From a virus, in IMG/VR virus record IMGVR_UViG_3300030107_004662, positions 1 through 21,774 of that record: DNA of 21,774 nucleotides, one strand, 5' to 3'. Positions 15,883-21,774 of this stretch are shown here, one piece after another. The notes under the pieces were generated by a model. It did no database searches. It was not told the origin of the DNA and saw only the letters and a list, made by a program, of their open reading frames with translations. Positions within the stretch are counted from its first letter, which is position 1; each line of letters starts with the position of its first letter. The translations under genes were made by a program, and so were the position numbers.

Positions 15883-16917
15883 ATGAACAATCTACTAACT
15901 GCAATCGCAACTGCCGCTCTATGTTCAACAGCATTTGGCCAAAATAGTGATATCGACGAACTCCGAGATCTAATTCTCTCTGATGCAAAATCAAGAGTCA
16001 GTCTCGGAGCCCTTTCAGAAGATTCGCCGTTTAAACTTGATGTCGGTGGGTTTATGCAAACTCGCTTCACCTACAGTGATGGTGGAGACACAGAAGCAAC
16101 CCACGGATTTAGTGTGCCTGCTGCACGACTTATCTTCAGCGGCAGCGTTTATGACGTTGGTTATGAAGTAAGTGGACAGTGGAGCGACACCGGAGATTTT
16201 GAACTCAAGGACGCCTTTGGTACTTTTGATCTCGCTGGACTTGACTTCAAGTTCGGTCAATTCAGATCACCATTCATGAAGGAAGTTCTTGTTGATCGTC
16301 AAGATACTCTACAGGTTGATCGTTCCGTAGTTGCTTATACTTTTGGTCAAGGAAGATCACAAGGTATCGAGTTTGGTAAGGATTTTGGCGCATTTAACTT
16401 TCGTGCCGCATACACCGATGGATTCAACAGTGCTAATGGTGCTGGTGTCCAAAATGGATATGCTCTTACTGCCCGTGCAGGACTTGTCATCTCAGATTGG
16501 TGGGATGTCGGTGCTGCGGTTTCGTGGAATGATAATGTCAATACCGACTATTGGACATTCACATTCGACACTGGTCTTCAGGTAGGAAACCTGAAGACAA
16601 CTCTGGCTTTTGTCGGAGCAGATAGGGATGGTGCCCATGACTGGGCAACCACAGCAACTGTCGCATATCAATGCACAGACGAACTACAAGGATTCCTTGC
16701 TTACGAGTATGGTGAACTTGATGGTTCAGTCGATCCCCTAAGCATTGCAAGCGTGGGTGCAAACTACTTCATCAATGACCATGTTAAGTGGACAACCGAA
16801 GTCGGTTACTCCATGAATGGCATTGGTGCAGGTTGGGATCTCGCAGATACAGGTTGGAACGCAAGTTCTACTGATGGCGAGTATCTCGTTAGAACCCAAA
16901 TTCAGATTTCCTTCTGA
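15883..16917 (+). CDS. Outer-membrane porin, OprO/OprP-like
   Basis: The 344-aa product starts with a signal peptide (charge-poor N-terminus, LTAIATAALCSTAFG, cleavage near 19-20). A short helical segment follows (DIDELRDLILSDAKSRV), then a predicted beta-barrel of alternating strands rich in Gly, Asp, Tyr and Trp. GFMQTRFTYSD, KFGQFRSPFMKEVL and VDRSVVAYTFGQGRSQGIEF follow the layout of the phosphate-selective porin O/P family. The chain ends in QIQISF with the C-terminal Phe used by the Bam machinery. The frame is intact, with AAAGGAG before the ATG; that AGGAG sits in the loop of a small GAAAA/TTTTC hairpin. A porin would let anions or other small solutes cross the host outer membrane, or replace a receptor. 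By eye the gene is richer in G+C than its neighbours. The porin class is clear; anion specificity is inference. Confidence 0.85.
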   Translation: MNNLLTAIATAALCSTAFGQNSDIDELRDLILSDAKSRVSLGALSEDSPFKLDVGGFMQTRFTYSDGGDTEATHGFSVPAARLIFSGSVYDVGYEVSGQWSDTGDFELKDAFGTFDLAGLDFKFGQFRSPFMKEVLVDRQDTLQVDRSVVAYTFGQGRSQGIEFGKDFGAFNFRAAYTDGFNSANGAGVQNGYALTARAGLVISDWWDVGAAVSWNDNVNTDYWTFTFDTGLQVGNLKTTLAFVGADRDGAHDWATTATVAYQCTDELQGFLAYEYGELDGSVDPLSIASVGANYFINDHVKWTTEVGYSMNGIGAGWDLADTGWNASSTDGEYLVRTQIQISF

Positions 16918-16924
16918 TGGTTCA

Positions 16925-16941
16925 TCGGGAATGAGTCCCGA
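16925..16941 (+). other. Small hairpin after the porin stop
   Basis: TCGGGA (16925-16930) and TCCCGA (16936-16941) form a perfect 6-bp stem with a 5-base loop just after the porin stop codon. It lacks a following T-run, so it is not a terminator by itself. It may protect the 3' end of the message or act with the terminator 10 bases further on. Confidence 0.5.
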
Positions 16942-16950
16942 ACATTCTCG

Positions 16951-16984
16951 AAAAAACCCTCTGGTTTCGGCCAGAGGGTTTTTT
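16951..16984. terminator. Strong bidirectional rho-independent terminator
   Basis: A 14-bp perfect stem, AAAAAACCCTCTGG (16951-16964) with CCAGAGGGTTTTTT (16971-16984), closes on a TTTCGG loop. The GC core is flanked by A on one side and T on the other, so it can stop transcription from both strands. It separates the porin cassette (+) from the - strand gene that ends at 16987. Confidence 0.93.
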
Positions 16985-16986
16985 AT

Positions 16987-17514
16987 TTAAAATTCTATTG
17001 GGTTTCGAGGATCAGGAATACCGTCGTCGTCTACATTTCGTTTTAACCCATATATGTGAGTTGGTTGTCCTGTAGGTTTAGGTCCACCCTTAGTCCAAAT
17101 GTGGTCGATTTCTCCATCTCCGTCTAAATCGATGGGGAGTCCACCATAGTAACCGAGTCCGGGTTTTCTGATTCCAGTTTCAGGATCAGGTGTGTTGTCT
17201 TCGGAATCAATTAGCATTTGTAAGATATCATAAAATCTGGCACCCTCGCCACCACCCATTCCAAAATTTTCTCCAAGAAACCGAGATTCACCAATAACTG
17301 CATCTGCACCACCGACATCAGCAAACTGAGAAGGTGCTGTTCTATAGCGGTCTTGTGTAATACCTTTATGCATACCCCATGTAGGATTCAATCCCCCCGG
17401 TCCCGCCAAGAGTTCTTGGTTACCCGGTTCCGATTCTGTATTCTTTGTGCTTGGTTTTCCTGTTGTTCTCAGTCTTCGTGTACTGAGTTTTGCATATTCT
17501 GGTCTTCTTCTCAT
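16987..17514 (-). CDS. Unknown protein with a calcium-loop-like motif
   Basis: The 175-aa product has a basic N-terminus (MRRRPEYAKLSTRRLR), a long low-complexity, glycine- and proline-rich middle with no membrane segment, and near residues 129-137 an Asp-rich DLDGDGEID motif like a single EF-hand or dockerin calcium loop. A second acidic turn, VDDDGIPDP, lies near 161-169. There is no signal peptide. Its ATG overlaps the stop of the PAP2-like gene by 4 bases (ATGA), so the two are co-translated, and its stop abuts the bidirectional terminator. I recognise no family. A virion or capsid-surface protein is one possibility, from the composition only. Confidence 0.65.
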   Translation of the reverse strand: MRRRPEYAKLSTRRLRTTGKPSTKNTESEPGNQELLAGPGGLNPTWGMHKGITQDRYRTAPSQFADVGGADAVIGESRFLGENFGMGGGEGARFYDILQMLIDSEDNTPDPETGIRKPGLGYYGGLPIDLDGDGEIDHIWTKGGPKPTGQPTHIYGLKRNVDDDGIPDPRNPIEF

Positions 17515-18107
17515 TTTTCTTTATCTTCCTTGTACCTATTATACAAAACGTGAGCAATTGTTTGTCCTGCTAAATTATCCGTGGGATAATTGTTGGAGGA
17601 AAGGAGTCTAGAATTAGCAATCTTGGTTGCAGTTTCCATGAACACCTCTTTATATAGGGGAAACTGTTCGGCGAGATATAAAGATAAGAACATGGACTCT
17701 GCTGCATGGGAAGAGGGGTATGAAAAAGAAATGGATTCTACAGATTCTTTTAATTCAAATCCCTGATCATCTGCCAGTTCTTTAGGTCGTCTTCTCTTAT
17801 GTTTTTTCTTTTCGTTTTCGCAAACCACTCGAACAACACTGAGCAAATCTTGAAGTTCGTTTAAATCGATTTTTAAAGAAAATTGTTCTACAATATGAAG
17901 ATACTCATTAATTACATTTCCATTATATCTCCTAATGGATTCTAGATCCTCTGGTTTTAGTCGCCTACCAACATTTTCCAGAAGTTCCAGTTCTATAGAA
18001 GTTTTGTCGCTGCTGTCTTTTGGAGGAGACATCAGGAATGATAAACCTTCCAGCCTAATTTTTCTAGGAGGATTTGGGGTATCATTATTTTCATAGAAGT
18101 TCTTCAT
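17511..18107 (-). CDS. PAP2-type phosphatase homologue with altered active site
   Basis: From the ATG at 18107 the product is 198 aa; an in-frame ATG at 18137 would add 10 residues, and neither has a clear ribosome binding site. The C-terminal half carries the acid-phosphatase/PAP2 signature in order: K-x6-RP (Lys100, Arg107, Pro108), SYPSSHA (129-135, replacing PSGH) and SR-x5-N-YPTD (166-177). In the last motif the expected nucleophile His is Asn173. The N-terminal half is acidic and helical, with no signal or membrane segment, so the protein is cytoplasmic. I recall soluble relatives from marine T4-like phages annotated as class A acid phosphatases. If the histidine is truly missing, it may bind rather than hydrolyse phosphate esters. 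Confidence 0.75.
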   Translation of the reverse strand: MKNFYENNDTPNPPRKIRLEGLSFLMSPPKDSSDKTSIELELLENVGRRLKPEDLESIRRYNGNVINEYLHIVEQFSLKIDLNELQDLLSVVRVVCENEKKKHKRRRPKELADDQGFELKESVESISFSYPSSHAAESMFLSLYLAEQFPLYKEVFMETATKIANSRLLSSNNYPTDNLAGQTIAHVLYNRYKEDKEK

Positions 18108-18159
18108 GTAATTATTTATGTTTATTCTGAAATACATATAGAGTAACAAGGAGTTTATT
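18108..18159. other. Divergent intergenic region between PAP2-like and RuvC-like genes
   Basis: These 52 bases must hold start signals for both directions. On the + strand an AAGGAG at 18148-18153 serves the RuvC-like gene. On the minus strand TTGTTA followed 17 bases later by AATAAA is a weak promoter candidate for the PAP2-like gene, and CATAAATA (18112-18119) is one mismatch from the T4 late box but only 4 bases from the ATG. No convincing promoter is seen for the + strand. Confidence 0.4.
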
Positions 18160-18744
18160 ATGGTAATAGCAGGAATTGATTATAGTTTACGAGGACCTTC
18201 CATTTGCATTTTTCATGGACTAGACACATATACTGGCAAGAAGGTAGAGAATTTTTCTTTTGAAAATTGTTCCTTTTTCTTTTTAACAGATGTGAAGAAG
18301 TATGCTAAGACTTTCATGAACAATATTCATGGTAAACTTTTTTCTGAAGTAGAATGCGACCCATCTCGCTATAATAGTATTTCAGATTGGGCAGTGGAAG
18401 TTCTTAAAAAATACAAATGCAATGAAGTGGCACTAGAAGGATATTCTTTTGGTTCAAAGGGAAAGGTGTTTCATATTGCAGAAAACACAGGAGTCCTGAA
18501 GTATAGATTATTTCAAGAATCTATTCCTATTGATATTATAGCACCTACGTCTATCAAAAAGTTTGCGACGGGCAAGGGAAATGCAGATAAGACAGCAATG
18601 CATGATGCTTTTGTGAAAGAAACATCATTGAATCTACACAAAAACATAACCCCCCTTAAAAAAGAAGTATCTAATCCAGTATCAGATATTGTTGATTCTT
18701 ATTATATTTGTAAGATGTTCTATGAAAGACTTAAGAAAAATTAA
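18160..18744 (+). CDS. RuvC-like Holliday junction resolvase
   Basis: The 194-aa product has the RNase H-fold pattern of RuvC: GIDYSLRGPSICIF (5-18) with Asp7, ALEGYSFGSKG (91-101) with Glu93, and NPVSDIVDSYYI (172-183) with Asp176 and Asp179 three residues apart. An IAPTSIKKFATGKGNADK segment (127-144) matches the RuvC region that precedes the last acidic pair. Such enzymes cut four-way junctions made during recombination and are used to resolve branched DNA before packaging, the role of gp49 in T4. The ATG lies 6 bases after AAGGAG (18148-18153). It is a lone + strand gene, divergent from the PAP2-like gene and converging with the dockerin-type gene 2 bases downstream. Confidence 0.85.
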   Translation: MVIAGIDYSLRGPSICIFHGLDTYTGKKVENFSFENCSFFFLTDVKKYAKTFMNNIHGKLFSEVECDPSRYNSISDWAVEVLKKYKCNEVALEGYSFGSKGKVFHIAENTGVLKYRLFQESIPIDIIAPTSIKKFATGKGNADKTAMHDAFVKETSLNLHKNITPLKKEVSNPVSDIVDSYYICKMFYERLKKN

Positions 18745-18746
18745 GA

Positions 18747-19340
18747 CTATATGTCATACCAATTGATTAACAATATAGAAAGATCTTGTGCATCTACAAT
18801 ACCATCGGAATTGAAGTCAGCAGTGCTATCTGTTCCCCATTGACCAAATAGCAGACCCAAGTCGCCCCCATTGATACGTCCATCTTGGTTAATATCACCC
18901 CAAGGTTCAATCTCTACACTATACGCCCATTCTTGTGTGTGTGGTGAATTATAAGAAATAACCTTTTCATAGTAAAATATAATTTTACCATCTTCGGCGC
19001 ATACCTCATAGTCCATAGAGTCTTGTGATATTATATAATCACCTTTCTTTATGGGTACAGTGTGTCTGTATTTGATTTTGCGGAAAAATGGTGGTGATAA
19101 TGAGTTTGTAAGCGTAACCTGTCCCTGTGAAGAAAACAGAAGAGGATATAACCTACGATTGTCTATGTAATCGACATCGATAACTCTTGTTTCATATGCT
19201 GTTCCACCCGTGGTGTGTAACCAACCATCTTTGAGTTCTTCTCGGTGGACACCGAAGGAAACAAGAGGAGGCCTACAAAATTCTTCCTCTCCTCCCACAA
19301 CAAAACAAGTTGCAAGAATGAAGGGAAGAATTTGTTTCAA
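18747..19340 (-). CDS. Secreted protein with C-terminal dockerin-type repeats
   Basis: The 197-aa product starts at TTG (19340), overlapping the previous stop as TTGA, and has a short signal peptide ([17 protein letters not shown]). The middle is a beta-rich domain of about 120 residues with no recognised family. The end holds two 12-residue calcium loops, [12 protein letters not shown] (149-160) and [12 protein letters not shown] (175-186). Each is followed by a helix with Leu-Leu and Trp ([17 protein letters not shown]). This is the dockerin type I pair, and the style with LL..W after each loop is abundant in Planctomycetes. It is the last gene of the - strand operon. Cohesin partners are unknown. 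It may be a host-derived surface or secreted protein; the non-ATG start lowers confidence in the exact N-terminus. Confidence 0.75.
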   Translation of the reverse strand: MKQILPFILATCFVVGGEEEFCRPPLVSFGVHREELKDGWLHTTGGTAYETRVIDVDYIDNRRLYPLLFSSQGQVTLTNSLSPPFFRKIKYRHTVPIKKGDYIISQDSMDYEVCAEDGKIIFYYEKVISYNSPHTQEWAYSVEIEPWGDINQDGRINGGDLGLLFGQWGTDSTADFNSDGIVDAQDLSILLINWYDI

Positions 19341-19846
19341 AGGAAATCGTTCCAGTCGATCCCCATATTATTTAAAACTTCTAACATTAAATCAAAGAAT
19401 GAATCTACAATTTGGTTTTCTGAAGCATCGCCCATATCTTGAATATGCCTATTCATATGAAAACCGAGTCTTCCATCGCTGACATAAGGAGTAAAGTTTT
19501 CATGTCTCAAAAGGTTCATTACCTGTTGCCAGTTTTCTGGACTGGGGTCTCGTAGGAAATTTCTAAAAGTTTGCCAGTATCCAAAAAGAATATCAGTAAT
19601 TCCACCTTGTCCTACTTGACCAGGAAGCAATGCTCTAATTTTTGCTTGCAGATCTGAAATCCAGTCATCCACTGATTGGCTAACACCACGAACGACACCA
19701 GGCCGAGGTTTAATGACAGCGCCACCTACGTCATCACCAGCACCTTTAATAAAACGCCATAGACCCCTAAGCGCCTTCCAGCCAAGTGTAGCACTTTCAT
19801 CCAATTCTATAAATTCTCTGAACGTATGAATTTTTTTATTTGTCAT
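19337..19846 (-). CDS. Unknown phage protein
   Basis: The 169-aa product begins [17 protein letters not shown], an opening of the type (short, basic, then a TFREF helix) that I recall from several T4-like phage structural or scaffold-associated proteins. It then has a Gly/Pro-rich linker near 35-50 and helical segments rich in Trp, Phe and Asn up to residue 169. There is no signal or membrane segment. It overlaps the lipoprotein gene upstream by 11 bases and the dockerin gene downstream by 4. No function can be assigned from motifs. Confidence 0.65.
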   Translation of the reverse strand: MTNKKIHTFREFIELDESATLGWKALRGLWRFIKGAGDDVGGAVIKPRPGVVRGVSQSVDDWISDLQAKIRALLPGQVGQGGITDILFGYWQTFRNFLRDPSPENWQQVMNLLRHENFTPYVSDGRLGFHMNRHIQDMGDASENQIVDSFFDLMLEVLNNMGIDWNDFL

Positions 19847-20078
19847 TTGATTTCTCTTTTCTAAAAGTCTTCCATGTTAAAAATCCTACACCTGCTAAAA
19901 TTGGAGTATATACAAGCCAAAAAGCATAGTTGGACTTCTTATCTATAATAACCTGTTCTTTCTTTACCGGATTTTCTTGGGGAACCTCGCCGTGCTGGTT
20001 TAATCCTTTATCTACTTTAATATATCCAGAACAAGAGAACAGTGAAGACATTAAAACTAAAATCGCTATTTTTTTCAT
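19836..20078 (-). CDS. Small lipoprotein with C-terminal membrane anchor (possible u-spanin)
   Basis: The 80-aa product has a lipoprotein signal (MKKIAILVLMSSLFSC) with a plausible lipobox LFSC ending at Cys16. A polar linker of about 35 residues follows, then a single membrane segment (FWLVYTPILAGVGFLTW, about 53-69) and a basic tail ([11 protein letters not shown]). An outer-membrane lipid anchor at one end and an inner-membrane segment at the other is the layout of unimolecular spanins such as T1 gp11, which join both membranes at the last step of lysis. It is shorter than T1 gp11, and the Phe at -2 of the lipobox is not ideal. The holin-like gene directly upstream (4-base overlap) supports a lysis role; the spanin call is inference. 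Confidence 0.65.
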   Translation of the reverse strand: MKKIAILVLMSSLFSCSGYIKVDKGLNQHGEVPQENPVKKEQVIIDKKSNYAFWLVYTPILAGVGFLTWKTFRKEKSNDK

Positions 20079-20518
20079 CGTCTTGTGTGCTTTCCTACTG
20101 CTTGTCCAAAATAGAATCCAACAATAGCCAACAATACTTGTCGATTCTCTTCTGTGAACAAGTAACCATATACTTCATGGAACGAAATTCGTTCACCACC
20201 ACCCAAACCAAGGAAGTCTCCTTCCTTCTCAGTAATTTCTACTACAGTAGGAATACCAAAAAAAGGAAGAATGAATGGTGCCATAATTGTTCCGAACAAT
20301 ATTGTAGTAACAATAAGTCTTCTGATTGCCTTTCCGGCATCAATACCAACTCGCTTGACTGCTAGATCCTGACTTTCATCTTGTCTTTTAGAACCACCAA
20401 GTATTCTTTCATATATTTCTTTTTGATCTTGTCTTTTTTCTGCCATAAACTTGAAAAGGAAACCAGTAAGGCTGCTTCCTATCAAAGTTAAGAATTCTGG
20501 AGTTAAAAATGCACTCAT
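20075..20518 (-). CDS. Holin-like membrane protein
   Basis: The 147-aa product has three candidate membrane segments: about 8-25 (FLTLIGSSLTGFLFKF), 68-90 (LIVTTILFGTIMAPFILPFFG) and 127-141 (QVLLAIVGFYFGQAVG). A charged, probably helical cytoplasmic loop rich in Lys, Arg, Gln and Glu (27-66) lies between the first two, and the C-terminus is basic (KHTRR). The length, segment count and charged tail fit holins, and I recall similar proteins from marine T4-like phages annotated that way. It overlaps the genes on both sides by 4 bases and is followed by the spanin-like lipoprotein gene. No catalytic motif is present. Another small phage membrane protein is the alternative. Confidence 0.6.
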   Translation of the reverse strand: MSAFLTPEFLTLIGSSLTGFLFKFMAEKRQDQKEIYERILGGSKRQDESQDLAVKRVGIDAGKAIRRLIVTTILFGTIMAPFILPFFGIPTVVEITEKEGDFLGLGGGERISFHEVYGYLFTEENRQVLLAIVGFYFGQAVGKHTRR

Positions 20519-21357
20519 TTGTATGCCTCCTTGAATGGTGTAATTGTTCCATCCTTTGATCTAAGGGCTATTTTTTTCCCTTTGTTTCTGTATGAATATT
20601 TTCGGATTGCTTTCTTCATGTTATCGTCAAGAGAATCAAATCTGTTTGATCCCCATTTTTCATATTTCTTTCTGCCATGAATCATGTTATGCGGAATCGA
20701 ATCCACATCAAATACTGCCATTCCTGCAATCATTTCTGGTGCAATGTTTATGTTCTCATGAATCTTCTCTATCGAAGATTTGCTAACAATGACTTCTTCG
20801 CCAGAATTAAGATGAACGGCAGTATAAAGAGGAATAGAAACCATTTCTGTGAGTGGTTGTTTATCATTCCCCACTAATATGATTTCGCCTTCTTTTATTG
20901 TATTGAACGAGGGAGTGACGGTTTCTTGTGTTGTGATATAAACGCCAGATTCTAGGGGTGCTTCAAATATAGATTCAAACAGAACGTCAGAGTCTGGATC
21001 TGTGTCTCTCAGACGCTCTAGAATCCTCTCTACGAGCAGTTCTCCCCCTTCATTGTTTTCTTTGTTGTATTGCTCCTTCAATAAGAACAATGCAGCGGCA
21101 TACGAACCAAGTTTACTCTTTAATCCCGGAACCTTCAACATTAACTTTTTAAGATTCCATATTAGGGTATGAAAGATGGTATATGCCGTACGTTCTTCGC
21201 CTCTTAGATCTTTTCTTTTCTTGAGGACGTTACCATCTTTGTCGATTATGCCCATCTTAAATGCATCAGTATCCTTAAAATCGGTAGTAAGGATCTTGAT
21301 GAACTTATAGGCGACCATCATATCGACTTGTTCGTTCAATTGAGATTTGTGGTGCAT
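20515..21357 (-). CDS. Conserved-looking T4-like phage protein
   Basis: The 280-aa soluble product opens with a helical domain (AYKFIKILTTDFKDTDAF, then a Gly-Ile-Ile-Asp-Lys-Asp-Gly segment and LRGEERTAYTIFHTLIWN) and has a SYAAALFLLKEQ helix near 85-96. The second half is beta-rich with charged turns and ends with helical, lysine-rich stretches. I recall the VYKFI..LTTPF..t.AF..GIID opening from marine T4-like phages, where it is conserved but without a settled function; this is memory, not a search. The ATG at 21357 follows an AGGGAG ribosome binding site (21366-21371 on the minus strand) and a TATAAATA late-promoter-like box at 21376-21383. Confidence 0.7.
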   Translation of the reverse strand: MHHKSQLNEQVDMMVAYKFIKILTTDFKDTDAFKMGIIDKDGNVLKKRKDLRGEERTAYTIFHTLIWNLKKLMLKVPGLKSKLGSYAAALFLLKEQYNKENNEGGELLVERILERLRDTDPDSDVLFESIFEAPLESGVYITTQETVTPSFNTIKEGEIILVGNDKQPLTEMVSIPLYTAVHLNSGEEVIVSKSSIEKIHENINIAPEMIAGMAVFDVDSIPHNMIHGRKKYEKWGSNRFDSLDDNMKKAIRKYSYRNKGKKIALRSKDGTITPFKEAYK

Positions 21358-21358
21358 T

Positions 21359-21742
21359 CTACAACTCCCTTAGTTTATTTATAACAAATTGATCTAGGGG
21401 AATTTCTACTAATTTGGCTTCCGGTATATCTTTTTCTGGAAGGTAGTTTAGGTAAACTAGAAAGGTCTTTAGCAGGTCGTGGAGTTCTTCTTCTATTTTA
21501 TAGAATAATATTCTATTTCCTGCTTCTACACCAAAGACATTAAAAAAAATGATTATGTGATTAAGTATAAGCCTCTCTCTAAGTATCTCACTATTTCGAT
21601 ACTTCCGAAAGAGGCGTTTTATGTATTTTATTCTGTTTAGATCTTCTTGAAACTCATCCATACCAATGCATTGAGGGTTTTCATAATGCTTCATTGCATA
21701 CATCATATATGTGTTATCGTTTAACCGCTCGTTCAATTGCAT
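21359..21742 (-). CDS. Conserved-looking T4-like phage protein, small helical
   Basis: From the ATG at 21742 the product is 127 aa; an ATG at 21757 would add five residues (MEICI). The MQLNERLNDNTYMMYAMKHYENPQC opening (start preferred because GGAAA precedes it) and the LILNHIIIFFNVFG and TFLVYLNYLPE helices match a small, all-helical protein that I remember from many marine T4-like phages, without known function. It ends one base before the next start, so the pair is co-translated. The gene sits at the edge of the window, so its operon continues to the right. Confidence 0.65.
   Translation of the reverse strand: MQLNERLNDNTYMMYAMKHYENPQCIGMDEFQEDLNRIKYIKRLFRKYRNSEILRERLILNHIIIFFNVFGVEAGNRILFYKIEEELHDLLKTFLVYLNYLPEKDIPEAKLVEIPLDQFVINKLREL
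21376..21383 (-). promoter_or_regulatory. T4-type late promoter box (TATAAATA)
   Basis: On the minus strand the sequence reads TATAAATA, the exact T4 late promoter core, 19 bases before the ATG at 21357 and just upstream of its AGGGAG ribosome binding site. It lies inside the last codons of the upstream gene (Val-Ile-Asn-Lys), as T4 late promoters often do. No -35 is expected for this class. The same 8-mer occurs once elsewhere inside a coding region (3089-3096), so chance cannot be excluded. Confidence 0.45.
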
Positions 21743-21774
21743 AATACAGATTTCCATAATGTAAAATAAATTTC

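Noticed and set aside
18730-18745. CTTAA/TTAAG hairpin at the convergent ends of the RuvC-like and dockerin-type genes
   Set aside because: The stem is only five bases and AT-rich, with no T-run or GC core, so it is too weak to call a terminator.

Overview
The window is a piece of a T4-like tailed bacteriophage genome (myovirus type, probably marine). It carries a family-B DNA polymerase of the gp43 type, a UvsX-type recombinase, a gp41-type helicase and a gp61-type primase, tightly packed with overlapping stop/start codons, next to tail-fibre genes and phage nucleotide-metabolism genes. No tRNA, rRNA, CRISPR array or insertion sequence was seen. By eye the DNA is AT-rich, with the porin gene richer in G+C than its neighbours (not computed).

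Region 1 (1-3943, + strand) is a tail-fibre and surface module: the end of a large fibre protein with collagen-like Gly-X-Y repeats, a predicted right-handed beta-helix protein, a small SAM-dependent methyltransferase and a GT25-family glycosyltransferase. Region 2 (3940-15510, + strand) is nucleotide metabolism and replication: dUTPase, a DUF1599-like protein, an i-type lysozyme with its own promoter and a Sec signal, DNA polymerase, a 59-aa protein, UvsX, two small conserved-looking phage proteins, helicase, primase, a nucleotide-sugar epimerase, ThyX and an adenosylcobalamin-dependent (class II) ribonucleotide reductase. dUTPase, ThyX and the reductase together favour dTTP supply, while polymerase, UvsX, helicase and primase form the replisome and recombination core.

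Region 3 (15511-16985, + strand) is a self-contained insert: a near-consensus sigma70 promoter, a leader with three short perfect hairpins, a 65-aa membrane peptide of unknown function, a complete outer-membrane porin resembling the phosphate-selective OprO/OprP type, and a strong two-way terminator. This is the layout of a phage 'moron' and is the most interesting part of the window.

Region 4 (16987-21742) is mostly on the - strand. It holds an unknown protein with a calcium-loop-like motif, a PAP2-type phosphatase homologue whose nucleophile histidine is replaced by asparagine, a + strand RuvC-like resolvase, and then a translationally coupled - strand operon. Read 5' to 3', that operon has two conserved-looking phage proteins, a holin-like membrane protein, a small lipoprotein with a C-terminal membrane anchor (possible unimolecular spanin), an unknown protein, and a secreted protein ending in a dockerin-type pair of calcium loops.

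The dockerin-type ending (paired DxNxDGxIN/D loops, each followed by an LL..W turn) is very common in Planctomycetes of the Phycisphaerae type. Together with an outer-membrane porin, this suggests a Gram-negative host with planctomycete affinity. That is inference; the sequence does not name the host.
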